Shown: positions 10,414 through 21,575, counted from the first letter of the stretch. The stretch is DNA of 64,000 nt from Gnetum montanum (GCA_015680685.1 MNCI01034636.1:1444813-1508812); one strand, 5' to 3'. Numbers and translations: made by a program. Notes: generated by a model not told the origin, from the letters alone.

Positions 10414-10925
10414 TCAGTTGCTCTTTCGACTAGCTGTTAACGACGGGGTGTCTACTACTGGTTGTGTGGTTGCTACATACAGGCATCTTTGTCTCACAGT
10501 ATCAAGGGCACACCTATTGCATGGAGGAGATGCTGAGCATTCCTCCATGTCATCACACTCTGAGTCACTATATGTGATGCACGGAACTTTCTTCTTCTTG
10601 ATCTTTCCATAAATGTTTACCTTAGATATCTCCAAGGAAAGATCACAGATCCCTAGGTACACATCTATTGTACTTAGCCATGGCCTTTCCATTATTATTG
10701 GGAAGTCCCCTTTGTGGTTGTTAGCTTCGATCACCAAGAAATTAGCTGGGTATGACCAACCACACACAGTGGTAACTATGTCCTCTACCAATCTCACAGG
10801 AATGGTGATGGATTGGTCTACTAGCTCTAGTTGGATATTGCTCTTCTTAAGTTGGGGCAAGTTCTAGGCTTGATACATCTCTTGTGAAATTAGGTTGACT
10901 CTGGAACCTGAGTCATGAAGAGCCT
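10414..10925 (-). pseudogene. E3 aspartic protease
   Basis: The minus strand gives HDSGSRVNLIS (codons for DSGS at 10903-10914), the retropepsin catalytic motif. It continues through a stop near 10865 to LELVDQSITIPVRLVEDIV, CGWSYPANFLVIEA and the second conserved block FPIIMERPWLSTIDV, then a Lys-rich end and an acidic tail to 10414. In an active element it would cut the Gag-Pol polyprotein. The catalytic residues survive although the frame has stops upstream. Confidence 0.75.
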
Positions 10926-13528
10926 TATGTGGTTCATTCTCAATGACTTGTAGATAAATTAGGGGACTCCAAGGATCAGATAGTTTCCTGGGAAGGTGTC
11001 CTACCTTGATCCAATCGGTTATGGTATGCGTTAACATAACCTTATGCGTGAAGCTCTATTGTTGGACGGAAGGGAGCTTCGAAGCTTTGTATGTTGGAGG
11101 AGCATGCACAACCTCAATCGCTTGTTATTGTGAGAGCTTGTCTGGGCTTTTGGTTTTGAAGAAGGATCTTCACTTTTTACGGTTGTTAGAACCAGCAGCG
11201 GGTTGAATGGTTACAGATCTCATAATGTGACGTTGCTGTGGTTGAGTGGGGAGTTCCCCTTGCATTGTTGGAGCAGGAGGTGTTATGGGAACTATCGGTG
11301 GAAGAGGTGCAGATGGATTAGGAGGATGGTATGGATGTGGAGCATCTCCTAGAGGAGAAGGAGTCCTTCTAAAGTACTCCCAAACTTGGTAGTGACGTTG
11401 TGAAGTTGTGTGACCCATGGAGTCACTTGGAGAAATCGACTGTTGCACGTAGTAGCCATAATAAATGGGCTGTCGGTAAGGGTACTGCTATTTAGGTAGT
11501 GGCATCCCCCATGACTATGGGTATTGCCACTCTTGATGTTTCCCAATGGGTTATGGTGGAGTTCCACTTGGATAGTACGTTAACGATTTGTGGAACTATC
11601 TTGGGTTACCTTGGGGATAAGGTAACCTTTGGGGTGTTTGCCATTGGTTAAGTCTCAGATTAAGTGCATACACCCCAGACTCTTGTAGATGTGAGATGAT
11701 TGGACAACATCCCTTAGGATGGTCATATTGGCAGATTTCACATCCACCGTCATCATCTGTGTTTGAGTCCATAACCTCATCAGAGTTAGTAAATTTTCCC
11801 TTATCCTTGTTATGTGTAGGGCCTAAATCTCTTCGCTTTATCTTGTTCTTGTCACTACTTCATTCCTCCTTAGACTCCTCTATGATTTTCAGGATAGTTT
11901 CAATTTTACTGTCTAAGGAGCTCCATACTTCATCCATCTTAGTTGATACTTCTGTTGTTAGCTTTTGAATCAGCAAGGTTTTTCTATTCACCAACTCTTC
12001 GAGTGGTGACTCATCCTGTTCATCACAAAATTTCACTCCCTTCTTTCAAAGAGAGGGATCACGGTTACATTCTTTTGTACTTTTCCTTTTTCGTAGTTCA
12101 CCTTCTTCTTTTTCTACTTGTTCGAACAAGTGATGTATCTCATGGGATCTAAGTTCTAATAATCTCCCTTAGGCATAAGTCCCAAGGGTTCTCCTAGTTT
12201 CATACCTTAGCCCATCCACGATGTGGTGGAGTTGATCCCGCTGTGCGTAACCATGGCCCGGGCAACGATGTAACAATGTGTAGTAGCAGCCCATGGTAGC
12301 ATCCAAGGGTTCATGAGTACCTTGCTTCTATCCTTGGATCTACTTACGTAAGTTAGATACTTTGGAGTATGTTTGATATTTATCATTGAAGAGTTCTAAC
12401 ATCGTACTCCACCTCCTAATGGTTTCCAGTTCTAAGGACCGGTACCAACTCTCTGTTTCCTTAATGAGTGTCCTAGGAAACAACTTGAGTTTCTGCCACT
12501 TGTTCTCTATGTTTTGCAAGGTGCAGGTATCATGGAATGCCTGTAAATGAGTTTGCAGATTTGTGTTGTATCCCCCTTCGAAGTGTGGGATATTGTTCAT
12601 GTCTAAGCATTTGATCCAACTATCTTTTAAATGCCTTGTTGGTATTCTCACTGCCTCCATTATATTTAGCATGCTTTGGGTGGAAAGTAGGGGTTCATCA
12701 TGATCATATCTTTCATGACGTCTATGATGTCTATGTTGTTCCCTACTCTCATTGAGGTCTCTCATTTTCTCTACCTCAATCCTCACGATTATGCTCTCTA
12801 TGACTGTGCCTGGAGGTGGAAGGAGAGGGTGAATGATGTGAAGAAGGGGAAGAAGAACGAGAACCATCACCATGACGATGTTTCCTACCTTCTCTTCTAT
12901 GGCTTCAGCCCTTATCATGATGACTATCTGAGTGCCCATCCTTGTCATGTGTTGTTGTTCCCTTAGTGAATAGCTGGTGTTCACGGGGATCAAAACCAGG
13001 GTTGCGTATTATGGAGCATAGGTTCTAATACCCCACCTCCTTGCTATCATTAGGAGGGGAAACATCTTTCGATAGAGAACCTATTATAAGTGGTTCACCA
13101 TCTCCAATTTCACTTAGGACGTGCGGGACCTCTTTGCCCTTCAATAGTGTATGTTGGCTCTCCTGCCTTGAGTCCCTCATATGTTGTAAAGATGTGGGAT
13201 GATAATCCCTCATGTCAAAATCTTCAACAACATATTCAGCATATAATTCTGTCATGCTTATCTGTGCCAAAGCATGGAGAAGCATGTTGGGGACTACACG
13301 ATCCGGAGGTAACACTATGTTACCTTGCAAGTCTCTCCAGCACATTTGTTCATCCTGATTGAGGATAAAAGTAAAATTGGGTATATACTCATCAGGATGA
13401 GTATATTCCACCCTATATTGTTGAGGAACTGGCTGATTTTGCTTATGTGTTTTTGATTGCCGACTGTTTCTTGTATTATCCCTAGGTGGTGTATTGCTCT
13501 TATGAGAAGAAGAAGAAGATATGGTGTC
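10926..13528 (-). pseudogene. E3 gag
   Basis: The minus strand reads from the gag start, here changed to ATA near 13515 where E2 has ATG, through EYTHPDEYIPNFTFILNQDE (about 13400), a stop after EVGY (about 13025), the Ser/His/Arg-rich segment, the gag core LDMNNIPHFEGGY (about 12600) and ESWYRSLELETIRRW (about 12450), the helix and knuckle region, and a Pro/Gln-rich linker with WEYFRRTPSPLGDAPHPYH (about 11370). Frameshifts and several stops are present. Where E2 has TAG at 2490, E3 keeps CAG (13355-13357). Confidence 0.8.
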
Positions 13529-13645
13529 TTATCGGTGTGCTAATTAACTGTTATATAATTTTTCTTTTAATTAACCCTAAGGTTCGTTTAAGCTCCCAAT
13601 GATGTGAATGATCTCTTATGTTCTACTTAGTGCACAAACACTTAG

Positions 13646-13663
13646 TCCCTGGCAACGGTGCCA
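13646..13663 (-). other. Primer binding site of E3 (tRNA-Asp type)
   Basis: The minus strand reads TGGCACCGTTGCCAGGGA, two mismatches from the tRNA-Asp complement, one base from the LTR end. Confidence 0.8.
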
Positions 13664-13664
13664 A

Positions 13665-14527
13665 TGATGAGTGGCGAGGTACCCCTACACTCAACCATAT
13701 GAATACGAGTGTAACATGTGCGATCCGGTCAAACTCAGCAGACTAAGTACCTACACACCTCATGGAACACTTAAGGTTAATTATTTTTTGTCTTCCCAGA
13801 CTTACTTATATTTGTCACGGTGTATGGTTAAGTAAGTTTGAGGTATATGATTTTTATAGCTTTTTCTATTTTATCTCCTATGCTATTGAGGTGAAGGGTT
13901 GAAGAGACTAATTGACTAACTCTAACTAACTAACTAAGCCTTGATTAACCTAGCATCAGCATCCGTTCCCACTTATTGTTCATACCCTGAACCAATGCAA
14001 CCGGGGTTACCAAATGCTAGTCGTTGCTGGGATCACCACACATAACGCACATGCTAGAAGCGATCGTAATGAGGCACTTAACTAGGAGAGAAGGGTTGAG
14101 AGAGATTTAATTCCTAATAAATCATGTAAATGATAAATAGTAAATAACAATAAATAAAATTCCTATTTAGCCTATTCCTTGCAATGCAAGGTTTATCCAA
14201 GAAGTTCATCTTTATTTCCGTACACAAACATGTGTTCAGGTACAATACTTTCTCGAATAAAGATCCGTTCACTTTGGAGTTTCTACTGTGGGCACATGGA
14301 AATTAATCTATCTCTGGAGAGGTAAAACTGCCAAAGTTTCCCTAAGGGCTAGATCTAGATGAAAAAACAAGGGAGAGATTCCTCTTATTTATAGACTTGG
14401 CAGCACATCGCGATATTGCAGGGGACGACACGATATCGTGTATGCGATATCGCGAGGGATGCGATATCGCAACTGCCGTGATATCATGTATGTGATATCG
14501 CGACCCATGTGATATCGCATCCCATTA
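13665..14527 (-). repeat. 5' LTR of E3
   Basis: 863 bp; the plus strand reads TGATGAGTGG...CCCATTA, with the terminal CA changed to TA. It is followed by gacat. TATA box at 14386-14394 (minus). The U3 (about 14405-14520) contains six GATATC boxes and one variant. Confidence 0.92.
14405..14522 (-). promoter_or_regulatory. GATATC palindrome block in the E3 5' LTR
   Basis: Six GATATC cores plus a GATATT variant, several inside CGATATCG contexts, lie directly upstream of the TATA box. The sister LTR (3760-4574) has four and is 48 bp shorter overall. Confidence 0.6.
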
Positions 14528-16144
14528 GACATGAAACTACGAGAATCCTTGGGACTTATGCCCAAGGGAGATTATCAGAACTTAGATCCCATGAAATTCA
14601 TCAATTGTTGGAGCAAGTAGCTAAAGAAGAAGGAGAGCTACAGAAAAGAGAAAGCGCGGAAGAGTACAACTGCGATGCTTCCCTCCGAAAGAGGGAAGTG
14701 AGATTCTACGATGAAGAGGATGAGTCACCACTTGAAGAGTTGGTGAGTAGAAAAACCTTGTTACTTCAAAAGCTAACAACGGAAGTGTCGGCTAAGGTAG
14801 ATGAAATATGGAGCTCCTTAGACAGCAAAATTGAAACTATCCTAAAAATTGTAGAGGAGTCTAAGGAGGAACAAAGTAGTGACAAGGACAAGAAAAAGCA
14901 GAGAGATTTAGGCCATGCACGTGACAAGGGTAAGGAAAAAATAAACATTGCCGATGAGGTTGTGGATTTAGACACAGACAATGACGGTGGATGTGAGATC
15001 TGCCAATATGACCATCCTAAGGGATGTTTCCCAATCATCTCACATCTCCAAGAGTCTGGGGTGTATGCACTCAACCCAAGACTTAGCAGACGACAAACAC
15101 CCCGAAGGTTACCTTATCCCCAAGGTAACCCAAGGCAGTTCCACCAACCGTTAACGTACTATCCAAGTGGAACTCCGCCACAACCTATTGGGTAACATCA
15201 GTAGTGGCAACATCCATAGGCATGGGGGATGCCACCGCCTAGGCAACAATACCTTTACTGGAAACCAGACCCATATGGCTATTACGTGCAGCAGCTGGTT
15301 TCTCGAAGTGACTCTATGGATCACACAACTCCACAATGTCACTACCAAGTTTGGGAGTATTTTAGAAGGACTCCTTCTCCTTCGAGAGATGCTCCACATC
15401 CATACCATCCTCCAAATCCATCTGCCTTGCTTGCATCGTTAGTTCTAATACCTCCTGCTCCAACAATGCAAGGGGAACTCCCCACTCAACCACAACAACG
15501 TAATGCTATGAGAGATGTAAACCTTCAACCCGCTGCTAGTTTTGACAACCGCAAGAAGAGAAGACCTTTCTTCAGAACCAAAAGCCCAGACAAGCTCTCA
15601 CAACCACAAGTAGTTGAATCTGTGTATGCTCCTCCAACACATAAGGCTTCGGAGCTCCGTTCAAACCAACTAGAGAGCTTAACGCATACAGTTATGTTAA
15701 CACATACTGTTAATGACTGGATCAAGGTAGGCCACCTTTCCAATAAACTCTATGACCCTGGAAGTCCCTTAATCTACCTCCAACTCACCAGGAATGAACC
15801 ACATAAGGCTCTTTATGACTTAGTTTTCAGAGTCAACTTAATCTTATGAGAAATGTATCAAGCCTGGAACCTGCCTCCACTAAAGAAGAGCAACATTCAA
15901 CTAGAGCTAGTTGACCAGTCCATCACCATTTCCTTGGGATTGGTGGAGGACATTGTTACCACTATGTGTGGTTGGTCATACCCAATTGATTTCTTGATGA
16001 TAGAAGTCAATAGCAATGAAGGGGACTTCCCAATTATAATGGGAAGGGCATGGCTAAGTACAATAGACGCATGCCTAAGAATTCGTGATCTTTCCTTGGA
16101 AATATCTAAGGTAAACATTTATGGAAAGATTGAGAAGAAGAAAG
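14528..16144 (+). pseudogene. E2 gag C-terminus and aspartic protease
   Basis: The frame continues from 3754 with HETTRILGTYAQG. It runs through a Glu/Lys-rich helix, a zinc knuckle with unusual spacing CEICQYDHPKGC (about 14996; C-x2-C-x3-H-x3-C), a Pro/Gln-rich linker and then a retropepsin-like region with IIMGRAWLSTIDA (about 16035), ending KKK before the n at 16145. Stops are few: a cluster of TAA/TAG near 15193-15220 and one near 15847. The catalytic DSGS seen in E3 is DLVF here (15817-15828), so the protease is dead. This is the best-preserved reading frame in the window. Confidence 0.85.
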
Positions 16145-16145
16145 N
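16145..16145. other. Single-n contig join at the position of missing pol
   Basis: The n falls between the end of protease and the internal AGTCATGGGGG motif. In element Z about 3.2 kb of pol sits in this interval. The join may hide sequence of unknown size. Confidence 0.7.
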
Positions 16146-16204
16146 ATTTAGTCATGGGGGAGATGGCCACCTATACTAATCATTTGGGGCCCTCAGTTAT
16201 TTTT

Positions 16205-16350
16205 AAGTTTTTGTTTTACACGTTTTTTTACACATTTTTGTTCTACACATTTTTGTTTTACACATTTTTGTTTTACATGTTTTTGTTTTGCACGTTTTTG
16301 TTTTACACATTGTTGTTTTACACATTTTTGTTTTACAAATTTCTTTAACT
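16205..16350 (+). repeat. 15 bp minisatellite, TTTTACACATTTTTG
   Basis: About nine to ten imperfect tandem units. Because 15 is a multiple of three it reads through as a pentapeptide repeat of the FLFYT type, which explains the open frame here; I do not consider it a gene. E3 has only about two units and Z a degenerate version, so the array has expanded in this copy. Confidence 0.85.
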
Positions 16351-16391
16351 TTTCTTGTTTTTGTTTTACAACATCGTTATACTTTTCCATT

Positions 16392-16392
16392 T

Positions 16393-16425
<33 letters not shown>

Positions 16426-16426
16426 A
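16392..16426 (+). repeat. TG dinucleotide microsatellite
   Basis: Uninterrupted TG run. The matching AC runs in E3 are at about 9015-9038 and 10077-10093, at the same relative position, with different lengths. Confidence 0.9.
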
Positions 16427-17739
16427 TGTGTTATCCATCTTGTCAAGTTTGTCATTTAATAAGTGTTCTTCATGATGGTATGAACTTTTTCCCTATTGAT
16501 TGCTAATGTTTGATTTTTACCTTAAGTTATGATGTTGATACTAAGGTATGGTTCTTTTGATATGATAGGCAATGAGTCCACTTCATCCATTCATCCACAA
16601 GTTTCTATGGTCTCTCTCGGCTTGGAAATGTATAGTCCCTTCTAAATAAGAACTATTAATGAATCGGTGACTGGGCATTTCTCAAACTAAGGAAGGACTT
16701 AAGGCTTGAAAAGGGTGTAACTTCAAGGGAACTTGATGCATTTGTGTTGGACATTCTTTTGGGGTGCTTGGATGTTTTCTTCTTGAGTTTTCTTACCGTT
16801 TCGACATTACTCAATTATCAGGAAGCTAAGAAAATAAAAATAACAAAGTCTTTGCATGGTGTGGTTCTCATGCATAAACACATAAAGAAACAGTGAGAAT
16901 TCAGAGCATACCCCTTAGATGAAATAACCATTTGGGCTACAAGAATTGGTTATGGAACTAAAATAAAAATGTTCCCTCTAACTAAGGCCCTTCTCACTTC
17001 CCATTCTCTCCTCCTTATTTCATTGGAATGGTGGTGGCTCTTTGGAAAGACATTCTTGTTACTTCAAGAGGATGGATTGGCCGAATCCATTAATGCAAAG
17101 TCACTGGAAGTGGTTTGTTTGAGGCCGGACTTGGAATGGGATCTACTAAGTCACATTAACCATAAGATACACAAGGGGATATACACCACCTTGTTCTTGG
17201 GATTCCATTCCATTCTCTTCTCTCCATCCTTCTCTCCATTGTTCACCTCATTGTCGGTTGTATCATTATTATATGTTTTGGTTGATACATTATTTTCTTT
17301 TTGGTAAATTCTTGTGGTTAAGACTTTAACTCTTGTTCCAAATGACATTCCCAGAGCCTACAGACTCTTTGAATGTGGGTTTGTCAGGGCATTAAGGGCA
17401 TGAGCCTACTTTGGGGAGGACCCACTGGCATTCCTATTTGGTGCACCTGTTAAATTCTTTCCCCTAACATTTTTGCAATATATATTATTTTGTTCATTTC
17501 CATCTTGACATCCATTTCATCGACGTTATAGTTGTTTCTTTTTCTCCATATTTCTTGTTCTTTATTCTTTCTCCATTCTATCGCTACCGAAGGTTCACTC
17601 TTAGTCATGGGGGTCTAGACCCAAATTTTTTTGATTTTCTCCTAATCCCTACACCTTTGGTAGTCACCACCATCAATATATCTCCAGACCCGTATCAGCC
17701 ATACCACAACTCAGCCAATGGACCTTTCATCGAAGCAAG

Positions 17740-17800
17740 GTATTAACTACATTGTGATTCATTTACCTTTGCTAATATTAAGACTGTGTTGTGTGTGTAG
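17740..17800 (+). other. Intron-like segment in the 3' region of E2
   Basis: Donor GCAAG|GTATTAAC and acceptor GTGTGTGTAG|ATG bound 61 bases. Equivalent segments of 60 bases, with the same CAAG|GTA donor context and an AG acceptor, are at 4933-4992 (minus, E3) and 41065-41124 (Z). Reading frames on either side are weak, so splicing is a hypothesis. Confidence 0.4.
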
Positions 17801-18152
17801 ATGGCAATCATGCAACAAGGGATTGGATCTGGAGAGAACACTTGGAATGGAGCGGTGCTGAAGTAGTTATGAAAAGAACGAGATGGATGGCACATTTACG
17901 GATGGACAACGAAGGGTGTAATCTCGGCGTTGGTAGTAGAAAAACTTCTTTCTCTCTCTCTCTCTTTCTCATTTGCCAAATGAGGACTAATGTCAAATGT
18001 ATAAAGTGTTCACTCTTGTTGTGATGAACACTAGTTTTGTCTTGTCTTGTAATGATGATCCGTTCACATGTCATCCCATTAGTTCCATTTTGAGTCAATA
18101 ATCCCATACTGTCCCAATATTTTGTAAGGAACTCGAGGACAAGTTTTTATTT

Positions 18153-18165
18153 AGTCATGGGGGTA
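18153..18165 (+). other. Polypurine tract of E2
   Basis: AGTCATGGGGGTA directly before the 3' LTR. The same motif precedes the 3' LTRs of E3 (4575-4587, minus) and Z (41450-41462). Confidence 0.75.
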
Positions 18166-18982
18166 TAATGGGATGTGATATTGCATGGGCCACGATATCG
18201 CATCCCCCACGATATCACGTCTTCCCCTGTGATATCGTAGTGCACCACCAAATCTATAAATAAGAGCCGACTCTCCCTTGTTTCTCATTCTAGGCCTAGA
18301 CCATAGCAAAAATCTCATAGTTTTACCTCTCCAGAGATAGAATAATTTCCATGTGCCCGCAGTAGGAGCTCCAAAGTGAATGGATCTTTATTCGAGAAAA
18401 TATTGTACTTGAACACAAGTTTGTGTACGACAATAAAGACGAACTTCTTGGATAAACCTTACAATGCATGGAATAGGCTAACTAGGATGTTATTTATTAT
18501 TATTTACTATTAGTTATTTAAATGCTTTATTAGTTATTAAATCTCTCTCAACCCTTCTCTCCAAGTTAAGTGCATTTAGTACAACTGCTTTGAGCACGTG
18601 CATTACGCTTGGTGATCCTAGCAATGACTAGCATTTGGTAACCAAGGTTGTATCGGTTCAGGGTGTGAACGATAAGTGGGAATGGATACTGATGCTAGGT
18701 TAATTAAGGCTTAGTTAGTTAGATAAAGTTAGTTAATTAGTCTCTTCACTTTTCACCTTATCAACATAGGAGATAAAACAGAAAAGATATAAAAACCATA
18801 TACCTTAGGCTTACTTAACCATACAACCATGACAAATACAAGTAAGTCTGGGAAGACAACGAATTATTAACCTTAAGTGTTCCATAAGGCGTGTAGGAAC
18901 TTAGTCTATGGAGTTCGACTGGATCATGCGTGTAACGCTCGTATTCATATGGTTGAGTGTAGGGGTACCTCGCCACTCATCA
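18166..18982 (+). repeat. 3' LTR of E2
   Basis: 817 bp, starting TAATGGGATG (the first G changed to A relative to the 5' LTR) and ending CACTCATCA. It is followed by the duplication ctaac (18983-18987). The TATA box is at 18254-18262, with GATATC boxes upstream. Confidence 0.93.
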
Positions 18983-21575
18983 CTAACAAAGAAATTTTGT
19001 AAACTCTTGTGAAAAGGGAAATGGTTCATGGGCTATCCAAACTCAAAAATTTAAATCTGAATACCTATGAAGCATGTTAGAAAGGAATGAAAACAAGGGT
19101 AAGATTTGGTAAGAAAAATTGTATATCTACCTCTAGACCTCTAGATCTTCTTCATATCGATGTGGTTTGTCCTTCTCAAATACTTAGTTTGGGTAAGAAA
19201 AGTTCTTTCTTAACTGTTGTTGGTGACTACTCTTATTTCACTTGGGTTGCCTTCTTATATCACAAAGATGAGGTATTTGATCACTTTTTAAGAATTTATA
19301 ATCATATATAGAAAGAGAAGGGATATGGAATTAAAGTTATTATAATTAACAATGGAGGGGAATTAAAAAATGCCAAGTTTGAGAAATTTTGCTAAATTAA
19401 TGGCATACTTCATCAATTCTCTATTGCAATAACTCCTCAACAAAATGGTATAGTGAAAAGGAAGAACATGAATTTAAATAAAATGGGAAGGATGATATTG
19501 AATGACCAAAATCTTCCTTATCATTTCTAGGTTGAAGCTATTAATATTGCTTGCTACATGTTTGATAGAGTTCTAGTAAGAAGATTTACTTCTAGAACTC
19601 CTTATGAATTATGGACTGGCAAAAAACATTTTGGAAGTTACTTTCATGTTTTTGGTTCAAAATGCTATATTCTAAATGATACAAATAATTTAGGAAAATC
19701 TAATTGTAAAACTAATGAAGGTATTTTCTTGGGATATTTGTTAGTTAGTAGGGCATATAGAATTTTTAATAAGAGAATGAATACTATTGAGGAAACCATA
19801 AATGTTGAATTTGATGATCATGATGTTACATCTCCTCAACCAGATGATGAAATTGTTCCTATTCAAAATATATCTAGGACCACTGAAGTTCAAGGTGATA
19901 AGAACTCTAAAACTGATAGTGAGCATGAAGAGAAAAATGAATATGATTTTGATAAGAACTCTCCTACTTAATATAGGATACCTAGACTTAGTAAAATTCA
20001 CACTCTCAATGATGCTATTGGAGAAGTTCATGATGGTATTCACACTAGAGGTTAAGCCAAAGAATTTTTTGCTTATTTAGCTTATCTCTCACAATTTGAG
20101 TGCAAAAATTTTAAAGAAGCTAAAGGTGAAGAAGGTTGGATCTTTTCTATGCAAGATGAGGTAAGTTACTAGGAATGATGTATGGGAATTAATGCCTAGA
20201 CTAGATCATAAATCCATTATTGGGACAAAATGGATCTTTAGAAATAAAATTGATGAAGATGAAACTATAATAAAAAACAAAGCTAGATTAGTTGCCAAAG
20301 GATACAATCAATAAGAAGGGATTGATTTCAATCAAACTTTTGCTCTTGTTTCTAGACTAGAATCTATTAGACTTCTTTTAGCTTATGTTAGTAGTCAAAA
20401 GATCAAGATATATCAAATGGATTTGAAAAGTACCTTTCTCAATGGAACCATATAAGAAGAAGTTTACGTTGATCAACTTAAAGGTTTTATAGATCCCATC
20501 AAACCTAATCATGTTTACAAACTCAAGAAACCTCTCTATGGCCTCAAACAAGCTTCTAGAGTTTGGTATGAAGGACTTTCTCAACATCTCATATGAAATG
20601 GCTTTGAAAGAGGTGAGGCTAATGTTACTTTATTTCTTAGAAGGGAAGCTAGTGATCTTCTTATTGTTCAAATTTATGTTGATGATATTATTTTTGTTGC
20701 TACTAATGAAAATTTTTTCAAGAAATTTTTAGATGTTATGCAAGCTATGTTCAAAATGAGCATGATGGGAGAAGTGAAAAATTTTCCTGGATTTCAAATC
20801 AATCAATTTGAAAAAGGTACTTTCATTTGTCAAATCAAATATGTCAAATATCTACTTCTCAAGTTTAATCTAGCTAATGTGAAGGTAAAGAATACTCCCA
20901 TGGTTGCAAATTTTAAACTTACTAAGGATGATCAAGATAAGCTTGTTGATCATAAGCTTTATAGAGGCATGATAGGTAGTTTACTTTACTTAACTAGTAG
21001 TAGACTATACATTTCTTTAAGTGTTGGAATGTGTGCTAGATATCAAGATGTCCCAAAATAATCTTGTTATAAGGTGGTTAAATGAATATTTTATTATTTA
21101 ATAGGTACTAGTAACTAGGGCTTTTGGTATTCAAAGGACTCTCCTCTTGATCTTGCTAGATATTGTGATGCAGATTGGGCAAGTTGTTTGGATGATTATT
21201 GTAGCACTAGTGGAAATTTATTTCTTCTAGGATGAAGCCTTGTCTCTTGGACTACCAAAAAGTAAACATCTACAAAAATTTTTATAGTAGAAGCTAAATA
21301 TATCTTAACTGGAAGTTGTTGTGCTTAGCTTCTATGGATGAGAGAAATGCTTAAATATCTAGGTGTTCAATCACAATCTACACCTATCTTTTGTGACAAC
21401 AACAATACTACAAATATGACAAAAAATTTGGTTAAGCATTCTCACACCAAACACATTGAAATTCATCATCACTTTACACATGAACATACTCAAGGGGGTA
21501 ATGTCAAACTAGAGTTTTTTGAGACCACCAATCAACTAGCTAATGCTTTCACAAAACCCCTTGACAAATGCTGAT
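18983..21575 (+). pseudogene. copia pol: gag-pre-integrase, integrase, RT, RNase H (part 2)
   Basis: The translation resumes at ctaac (18983-18987) with KEIL, then RPLDLLHIDVV (about 19135-19170), the start of the integrase core. Integrase motifs PQQNGIVKRKN (about 19435) and RTPYELWTGKK (about 19597) follow. The RT region begins near 20190 (GTKWIFRNK at about 20240), with [12 protein letters not shown] at about 20536 and a catalytic YVDDIIF box at about 20675. RNase H elements DADWA (about 21170) and the C-terminal FTKPLDKC (ending 21574) close the gene. At least a dozen in-frame stops, many TAG or TAA at glutamine or tryptophan positions, and several frameshifts make it a pseudogene, although the RT aspartates survive. 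Confidence 0.9.

Larger units (their letters stand above)
3760..14527 (-). mobile_element. Ty3/gypsy (Athila-like) element E3, minus strand, pol mostly deleted
   Basis: LTRs lie at 13665-14527 (5', minus) and 3760-4574 (3', minus). The flanking 5 bp duplication is gacat (3755-3759 and 14528-14532). The primer site, gag, protease and 3' non-coding region run right to left. Only about 0.37 kb separates the end of protease from the internal polypurine-like motif, against about 3.2 kb in Z, so RT, RNase H and integrase are gone. The 3' region carries the L4 insertion and a 1.04 kb tandem duplication. It is closely related to E2, into whose gag it inserted. Confidence 0.92.
16146..18165 (+). other. 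Long 3' non-coding region of E2
   Basis: About 2 kb between protease and the 3' LTR. It aligns to the reversed 4575-10233 region of E3 and to 39418-41462 of Z, so it is a family trait. It holds an internal polypurine-like motif at 16150-16160, a 15 bp minisatellite (16205-16350), a TG microsatellite, a second polypurine-like motif (17603-17613), an intron-like segment (17740-17800) and the terminal polypurine tract. No long conserved reading frame is seen. Confidence 0.75.
1355..18982 (+). mobile_element. Ty3/gypsy (Athila-like) element E2, gag-pro only, interrupted by E3
   Basis: Both LTRs are present (1355-2180 and 18166-18982) and the element is flanked by the 5 bp duplication ctaac (1350-1354 and 18983-18987). 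Removing it rejoins the copia frame as LGHTN followed by KEIL. It has a tRNA-Asp-type primer site, a gag-protease reading frame split by E3, a non-coding 3' region and a polypurine tract. RT, RNase H and integrase are absent. A single n at 16145 lies exactly where pol would be, so either the element lost pol or the assembly skipped it. The two LTRs differ at roughly one base in ten by eye, mostly transitions. Confidence 0.92.

Noticed and set aside
16121-16348. FLFYT pentapeptide repeat protein
   Set aside because: A 15 bp minisatellite in non-coding sequence; not open in the sister copies.
16205-16350. CRISPR-like array
   Set aside because: There are no spacers between the units and the context is plant retrotransposon DNA.
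20511-20732. Open frame overlapping copia RT
   Set aside because: It is a shifted frame over the RT block; the catalytic YVDDIIF lies in another frame.
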